This document shows, in pieces, positions 6,344 through 9,349 of a stretch of DNA of 9,349 nucleotides; positions within the stretch are counted from its first letter, which is position 1; each line of letters begins with the position of its first letter. The stretch lies in NCBI GenBank assembly GCA_903909415.1, contig CAIVVS010000101.1:1-9349 (forward strand). Direction: 5' to 3'. The notes beneath the pieces were generated by a model. The model was not told the DNA's origin, did no database searches, and was given only the letters and a program-made list of their open reading frames with translations. This DNA is from an uncultured Pseudomonadota bacterium. Its GTDB lineage: Bacteria > Pseudomonadota > Gammaproteobacteria > Burkholderiales > SG8-39. The position numbers and the translations under genes were made by a program.

Positions 6344-6379
6344 AATGAAAAGGGCCGGCTCGCGCCGGCCCTTTTCATT
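6344..6379. terminator. Bidirectional intrinsic terminator between xerD and the first Bug gene
   Basis: AATGAAAAGGGCCGGC (6344-6359) and its exact complement (6364-6379) form a 16-bp perfect stem around TCGC. The GC-rich inner stem is followed by CTTTTCATT on the plus strand, and the mirror image gives the same U-run on the minus strand. It can therefore end xerD transcripts (+) and the Bug transcripts (-), and it lies 12 bp after the xerD stop and 30 bp beyond the Bug stop. Confidence 0.93.
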
Positions 6380-6409
6380 CGGACTGTGGACGGAACGCGG
6401 TGCCGGGCA

Positions 6410-7393
6410 CTACTCCGGCTTGATGCCGGCGGCCTTGACCACCACGCCGATGCGCTCGTATTCGTTGCGGATGAAGCGCCGGAATTCCTCGGGCGAGTTG
6501 CCGGCCGGCTCGAAGCCGAGGTTGGCGAAGCGCTCCTTGATGTCCGCCGAGGCCAGCGCCTTCAGCGTCTCGGCGTTCAGGCGCTGCACCGCCGGCTCCG
6601 GCGTGCCGGCCGGGGCGAGCAGGCCGAACCACGCGCTGATCTGGTAGCCGGTGAGCCCCGACTCCGCGATGGTCGGCACGTCGGGCAGCTGCGGCGAGCG
6701 GCGCGCCGAGGTGACCGCGATCGGGCGGATCTTGCCGCTGCGGATGTGGCCGATGGCGACCGGGATGTTGTCGAAGGTCATCTGGATCTGGCCCGCGATC
6801 AGGTCCTGCAGCGCCAGCGCGGAGCCCTTGTAGGGGATCTGCTGGAATTTCGTGCCGGCGGCCTGGTTGAACATCTCGGCGGCAATGTGGCCGGTGGAGC
6901 CCATCGAGGGGGTGCCGTAGAACATGGGCGAGCCGCGCGTCTTGGAGTACTCGATCAGCTCCTTGACGGTCTTGGCCGGGTTGGACGGGTGGACCACCAG
7001 CACGTTGCCCGAGGTGGCGACCAGGGAGATCGGCGCGAAGTCCTTCTGCGCGTCGTACCCGAGGTTGGTACGCAGGTAGGGCGTGGTGGCGAGCGTGATG
7101 CCGGTCATCACCACGTTGTAGCCGTCGGGCGTGGACTTGGAGGCGGCTTCCTCGCCGATGGAGGTGTTGCCCGGGCGGTTCTCCACCACCATGGGCTGGC
7201 CGAGCAGCTCGGACAGCTTCTGCGCCATGGTGCGGCAGACGATGTCCAGCGTCCCGCCGGGGGCGGTCGGGCAGATCATGCGGATCGCGCGGTTGGGGTA
7301 CTGCTGGGCCTGCACCGTGGCGGGCGCCAGCGAGGCGGCGAGCGCCGGTGCGACGATCGCGGCGACGGCCAGTTTCCTGAATGCGGTGCTCAC
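6410..7393 (-). CDS. Tripartite tricarboxylate transporter (Bug) periplasmic substrate-binding protein, copy 2
   Basis: This 327-residue protein has a Sec signal peptide (R6-K7, hydrophobic 8-22, predicted cleavage VQA|QQYP after residue 29), so it is periplasmic. The mature start YPNRAIRMICPTAPGGTLD is the Bug family signature, with the ligand-loop glycines at 46-47 and D50. Other family blocks are VVENRPG (69-75), NVVMTGITLATTPY (93-106), GSTGHIAAEMFNQ (165-177), IPYKGSALALQDLIAGQIQM (186-205) and QLPDVPTIAESG (235-246). It would deliver an organic acid or similar ligand to a TctAB-type permease, none of which is in this window. C41 and C53 are absent from the adjacent paralogue and could form a disulfide. 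The start is GTG at 7393, with GGAGAA at 7398-7403. It lies 74 bp downstream of the other Bug gene, likely in one transcript, ending at the shared hairpin. Confidence 0.93.
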   Translation of the reverse strand: MSTAFRKLAVAAIVAPALAASLAPATVQAQQYPNRAIRMICPTAPGGTLDIVCRTMAQKLSELLGQPMVVENRPGNTSIGEEAASKSTPDGYNVVMTGITLATTPYLRTNLGYDAQKDFAPISLVATSGNVLVVHPSNPAKTVKELIEYSKTRGSPMFYGTPSMGSTGHIAAEMFNQAAGTKFQQIPYKGSALALQDLIAGQIQMTFDNIPVAIGHIRSGKIRPIAVTSARRSPQLPDVPTIAESGLTGYQISAWFGLLAPAGTPEPAVQRLNAETLKALASADIKERFANLGFEPAGNSPEEFRRFIRNEYERIGVVVKAAGIKPE

Positions 7394-7467
7394 GGGGTTC
7401 TCCGGTGGGGTGCGGTGCGTGCTTGGTCGGCGATGCCTTGCGGCGGCATGCTGGGGCGGACGGGACG

Positions 7468-8460
7468 CTACTGGGGCTTCATGCCGGCGGCGCGGATCAC
7501 CCGACCCAGCGTGTCGGACTGGGACTTCACGTAGGCGGCCAGCTCGGCGGGCGTGCTGCCCACCGGCTCGAAGCCCAGGCGTTCGAACCGTTCCAGCACG
7601 GTGGCGTCCTTGAGCGTGCGCATCAGGCTGCCGTGAATCGTGTTCAGCACGTCCTGCGGCAGCTTCGCCGGGGCGACCATCGCGAACCAGGCAACGATGT
7701 CGTAGCCCGGCAGGCCGGACTCGGCGATGGTCGGCACGTCGGGCAGCTGCTTGTCGCGCTTGCTGCCGGTCACCGCGACCGCGCGGATCTTGCCGCTGCG
7801 GATGTGGCTGATCGCCGCCGGGATGTTGTCGAAGGTCATCTCGATCTGCCCGGCCATCAGGTCCTGCAGCGCCATCGCCGCGCCCTTGTAGGGCACCTGC
7901 TGCAGCTTCACGCCGGCCATCTGGTTGAACATCTCCGCGGCCAGGTGCCCGGTGGCGCCGAAGGCGGGCGTGCCGTAGTTGAGCGGCTTGGGGCTGGACT
8001 TGGCCAGGTCGATCAGTTCCCGGACCGTCTTCACCGGCACGTTGGGGTTGACCACGATCACGTTGCCCGAGTTGGCCACGATGGAAATCATCGTGAAGTC
8101 CTTCTGCGGGTCGTAGGGCAGGTTGGCGCGCATGTAGGGCTGGGTCGCGAGCGTGATGCCCGACATCAGCAGCGTGTAGCCGTCGGGCGGCTGCTTGACC
8201 ACGTACTCCTCGGCGATGCTGGTGGTCGCCCCGGCGCGGTTCTCCACCACGATCGGCTGGCCCATGGCCTCGCCCATCTTCTGCGACACCGCGCGCGCGA
8301 GCAGGTCCACGGTGCCGCCGGCCGCGGCCGGGACGATCATGCGGATGGTGCGGTTCGGGTAGGCCTGCGAGTGCGCCGCGCCGGCACCCGCGAGCAGGGT
8401 CAGTGCGAGGGCGGTCCGCCCCATGAGGAAGGCGTTACGCCCGATGGCAGCAGTCAGCAT
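7468..8460 (-). CDS. Tripartite tricarboxylate transporter (Bug) periplasmic substrate-binding protein, copy 1
   Basis: This 330-residue Bug protein is transcribed first of the pair. Its signal peptide has R8 and R15, a hydrophobic core 16-28, and probable cleavage near AHS|QAYP. The mature start YPNRTIRMIVPAAAGGTVD carries the Bug loop with D52. Shared blocks include VVENRAG, PPDGYTLLMSGITLAT, GATGHLAAEMFNQMAG, VPYKGAAMALQDLMAGQIEM, TFDNIPAAISHIRSGKIR and QLPDVPTIAESGLPGY. By eye it is a bit over half identical to its neighbour along the whole length, with the same AAGxKP ending, so the two are tandem duplicates. The frame is open upstream well past the true start. I chose ATG 8460 because AGGAGA at 8468-8473 lies seven bases before it. 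The ligand is unknown; characterised Bug proteins of Bordetella bind amino acids, dicarboxylates or nicotinate-type compounds. Confidence 0.93.
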   Translation of the reverse strand: MLTAAIGRNAFLMGRTALALTLLAGAGAAHSQAYPNRTIRMIVPAAAGGTVDLLARAVSQKMGEAMGQPIVVENRAGATTSIAEEYVVKQPPDGYTLLMSGITLATQPYMRANLPYDPQKDFTMISIVANSGNVIVVNPNVPVKTVRELIDLAKSSPKPLNYGTPAFGATGHLAAEMFNQMAGVKLQQVPYKGAAMALQDLMAGQIEMTFDNIPAAISHIRSGKIRAVAVTGSKRDKQLPDVPTIAESGLPGYDIVAWFAMVAPAKLPQDVLNTIHGSLMRTLKDATVLERFERLGFEPVGSTPAELAAYVKSQSDTLGRVIRAAGMKPQ

Positions 8461-8467
8461 GCAAGTT

Positions 8468-8473
8468 TCTCCT
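8468..8473 (-). promoter_or_regulatory. Shine-Dalgarno site that decides the start of Bug copy 1
   Basis: AGGAGA on the minus strand is seven bases before ATG 8460. An in-frame ATG at 8481 would add MKPGETC and place this site inside the coding region, so 8460 is preferred. Confidence 0.75.
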
Positions 8474-8549
8474 GGTTTCATACGGTGCCGTGGCGACCCT
8501 TCGGTCGGGCTCTTGAATGGCCTGGCGACGCTTCTGCAGCGCGTCCGGT

Positions 8550-8579
8550 AATGTATCGGAGCCCCCCGGCTTTTGCCAG
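8550..8579 (-). promoter_or_regulatory. Candidate promoter of the Bug gene pair
   Basis: On the minus strand CTGGCA (8579-8574, four of six) and TACATT (8555-8550, four of six) are 18 bp apart. The leader to ATG 8460 would be about 80 nt and includes a small CGACC-N4-GGTCG hairpin (8494-8507). No clear promoter for the divergent deacylase gene stands out in the same 177-bp gap. Confidence 0.3.
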
Positions 8580-8637
8580 CATGAAACGTGCCCGAGGCGG
8601 GGCCCCGCGGCGCCCGTTCCCCGATGGTGGACCAGCC

Positions 8638-9129
8638 ATGAAACAAAAGCATGTATCCGAGACACCCGCCACGCGCGTGCTGCGCGCGGCCGGCGTCCCG
8701 TTCACGGAGCACCCGTACGACTACGTCGACCGTGGGGGCACCGCGGTATCCGCCGCGGCGCTGGGCGTGGACGAGCACGCGGTGGTCAAGACCCTGGTGT
8801 TCGAGGATGACGCGAAGCGCCCGCTGGTCATGCTGATGCATGGCGATCGCACGGTATCGGCCAAGAACCTCGCGCGCCAGGTCGGGGCGAAGTCGGTGAA
8901 GCCCTGCGCGCCCGAGGTGGCCGAGCGCCACTCGGGCTATCAGGTCGGCGGCACCTCGCCGTTCGGCACCCGCAAGGCCATGCCGGTCTACCTGGAGCGC
9001 AGCGTGGCGCAACTGGAACGGATCTGGATCAACGGCGGCCGGCGCGGCTACCTGGTCGGCATGGCGCCGGGCGAGCTCGCGCGCGTGCTCAAGCCGGTGC
9101 TGGTGGACGTGGCGCTGGCCCCGGGGTGA
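8638..9129 (+). CDS. ybaK: YbaK/EbsC-type Cys-tRNA(Pro) deacylase
   Basis: This 163-residue protein belongs to the YbaK/ProX trans-editing family, which removes cysteine mischarged onto tRNA(Pro) after prolyl-tRNA synthetase. Family features appear in order: KHVSETPATRVLRAAGVPFTEH at the N-terminus (4-25, including SETPA), the catalytic-site lysine K51 in VVKTLVFE, GDRTVSAKNLARQ (69-81), the loop GGTSPFGTRK (104-113) and a C-terminal INGGRRGYLVGMAP (131-144). The length matches the usual ~155-165. I chose ATG 8638 because homologues begin MxKKxVSETPA and GGTGGA lies six bases upstream. An in-frame ATG at 8581 would add a basic, low-complexity 19-residue leader with no family support. It diverges from the Bug genes and converges on folB. 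Being a soluble cytoplasmic editing enzyme, it is probably unrelated to the Bug proteins. Confidence 0.93.
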   Translation: MKQKHVSETPATRVLRAAGVPFTEHPYDYVDRGGTAVSAAALGVDEHAVVKTLVFEDDAKRPLVMLMHGDRTVSAKNLARQVGAKSVKPCAPEVAERHSGYQVGGTSPFGTRKAMPVYLERSVAQLERIWINGGRRGYLVGMAPGELARVLKPVLVDVALAPG

Positions 9130-9176
9130 CGGGGGGCATACGGTACTGCGGCCTGGACTGCGGTCGGAACCGCTGC

Positions 9177-9191
9177 CCGGACATCGTCCGG
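9177..9191. other. Small hairpin between the convergent ybaK and folB stops
   Basis: CCGGAC (9177-9182), ATC and GTCCGG (9186-9191) form a 6-bp GC-rich stem just beyond the folB stop. A second 5-bp stem, GCGGT/ACCGC, lies at 9160-9173. Neither is followed by a T-run on either strand, so they are weak terminator candidates. The rest of this 63-bp gap shows nothing notable. Confidence 0.3.
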
Positions 9192-9192
9192 T

Positions 9193-9349
9193 CTAGGGCG
9201 CGCGCCGTTCTATCACCACGCCGACGCGCTTGGCCTCGCGCAGCACGCCGAGCTTGGTGACGGTGATGCGCACGCTGGCGGCGTGGAACTCGGCGAGGAT
9301 CATCTTCGACAGGTGCTCGGCCAGCGTTTCCACCAGCCCGAAGCGCTCC
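9193..9349 (-). CDS. folB: Dihydroneopterin aldolase, C-terminal part (cut by window edge)
   Basis: The last 51 codons of a minus-strand gene are visible, ending in TAG at 9193-9195. They read ERFGLVETLAEHLSKMILAEF, then ASVRITVTKLGVL and the ending KRVGVVIERRAP. This is the FolB C-terminus: RFxLVETLAE helix, the VTK strand with the active-site lysine, and the VGVxIER ending. FolB converts 7,8-dihydroneopterin to 6-hydroxymethyl-dihydropterin in folate synthesis. The residue after the lysine-bearing TK is leucine, while many homologues have TKPGA. The start and N-terminal half are outside the window, so FolX-type epimerase activity cannot be excluded. It converges on ybaK with a 63-bp gap. 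Confidence 0.88.
   Translation of the reverse strand, partial: ERFGLVETLAEHLSKMILAEFHAASVRITVTKLGVLREAKRVGVVIERRAP

Noticed and set aside
7394..7467. Terminator or promoter between the two Bug genes
   Set aside because: Only a weak 5-bp hairpin (ATGCC/GGCAT) is present, with no T-run and no convincing -10/-35 pair, so cotranscription is the simpler reading.
7381..9129. A 582-codon open frame on the plus strand running across both Bug genes into ybaK
   Set aside because: Its upstream two-thirds is antisense to the Bug genes, rich in Gly/His/Arg/Ala/Val as expected for a GC-rich shadow frame. Only the part from 8638 matches a family.

Overview
The window is GC-rich and densely coded, with a gene content that points to a betaproteobacterium of the order Burkholderiales (Alcaligenaceae- or Comamonadaceae-like; the genus cannot be fixed from sequence alone). 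The strongest taxonomic cue is a pair of 'Bug' periplasmic solute-binding proteins of the tripartite tricarboxylate transporter type, a family greatly expanded in that order. There are ten genes, one of them cut by the right edge, and no RNA gene, insertion sequence, prophage or CRISPR array. No gap without a gene exceeds about 180 bases.

Left part (1-2600). A 13-bp tandem repeat occupies the left edge. Next comes a two-gene minus-strand unit: a divergent nicotinate phosphoribosyltransferase-like gene (2433-1174) followed by a stand-alone, zinc-ligand-complete MetE catalytic-domain methyltransferase (1091-66). Both have strong Shine-Dalgarno sites. The pairing is the most biochemically suggestive item here, but its substrate is unknown.

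Middle (2601-6400). A glycine-rich predicted lipoprotein (+) converges with a GntR/HutC-type regulator (-), and the two share one CTAG tetranucleotide as both stop codons. Both genes have a -10-like box placed so that transcription would start at or next to the ATG, and neither has a Shine-Dalgarno site, so both may be leaderless. A 5-4-5 inverted repeat overlapping the regulator's -35 region is a candidate autoregulatory operator. Diverging from the regulator is a plus-strand cluster: a VOC-fold metalloenzyme, an O6-alkylguanine-DNA alkyltransferase with an unusual six-copy heptapeptide tail, and the chromosome-dimer recombinase xerD. ogt and xerD overlap by four bases (TTGA). A perfect 16-bp-stem hairpin closes the cluster and also serves the convergent genes on the right.

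Right part (6400-9349). Two tandem, clearly paralogous Bug proteins (-) lie without any TctA/TctB membrane genes in view. Diverging from them is a YbaK-type Cys-tRNA(Pro) deacylase (+). The C-terminal part of dihydroneopterin aldolase folB (-) runs off the right edge.

Most genes are housekeeping or common accessory genes. I found no clear new defence or mobile system. The best leads are the phosphoribosyltransferase/methyltransferase pair, the Ogt heptad tail, and the leaderless promoter arrangement around the lipoprotein and GntR genes.
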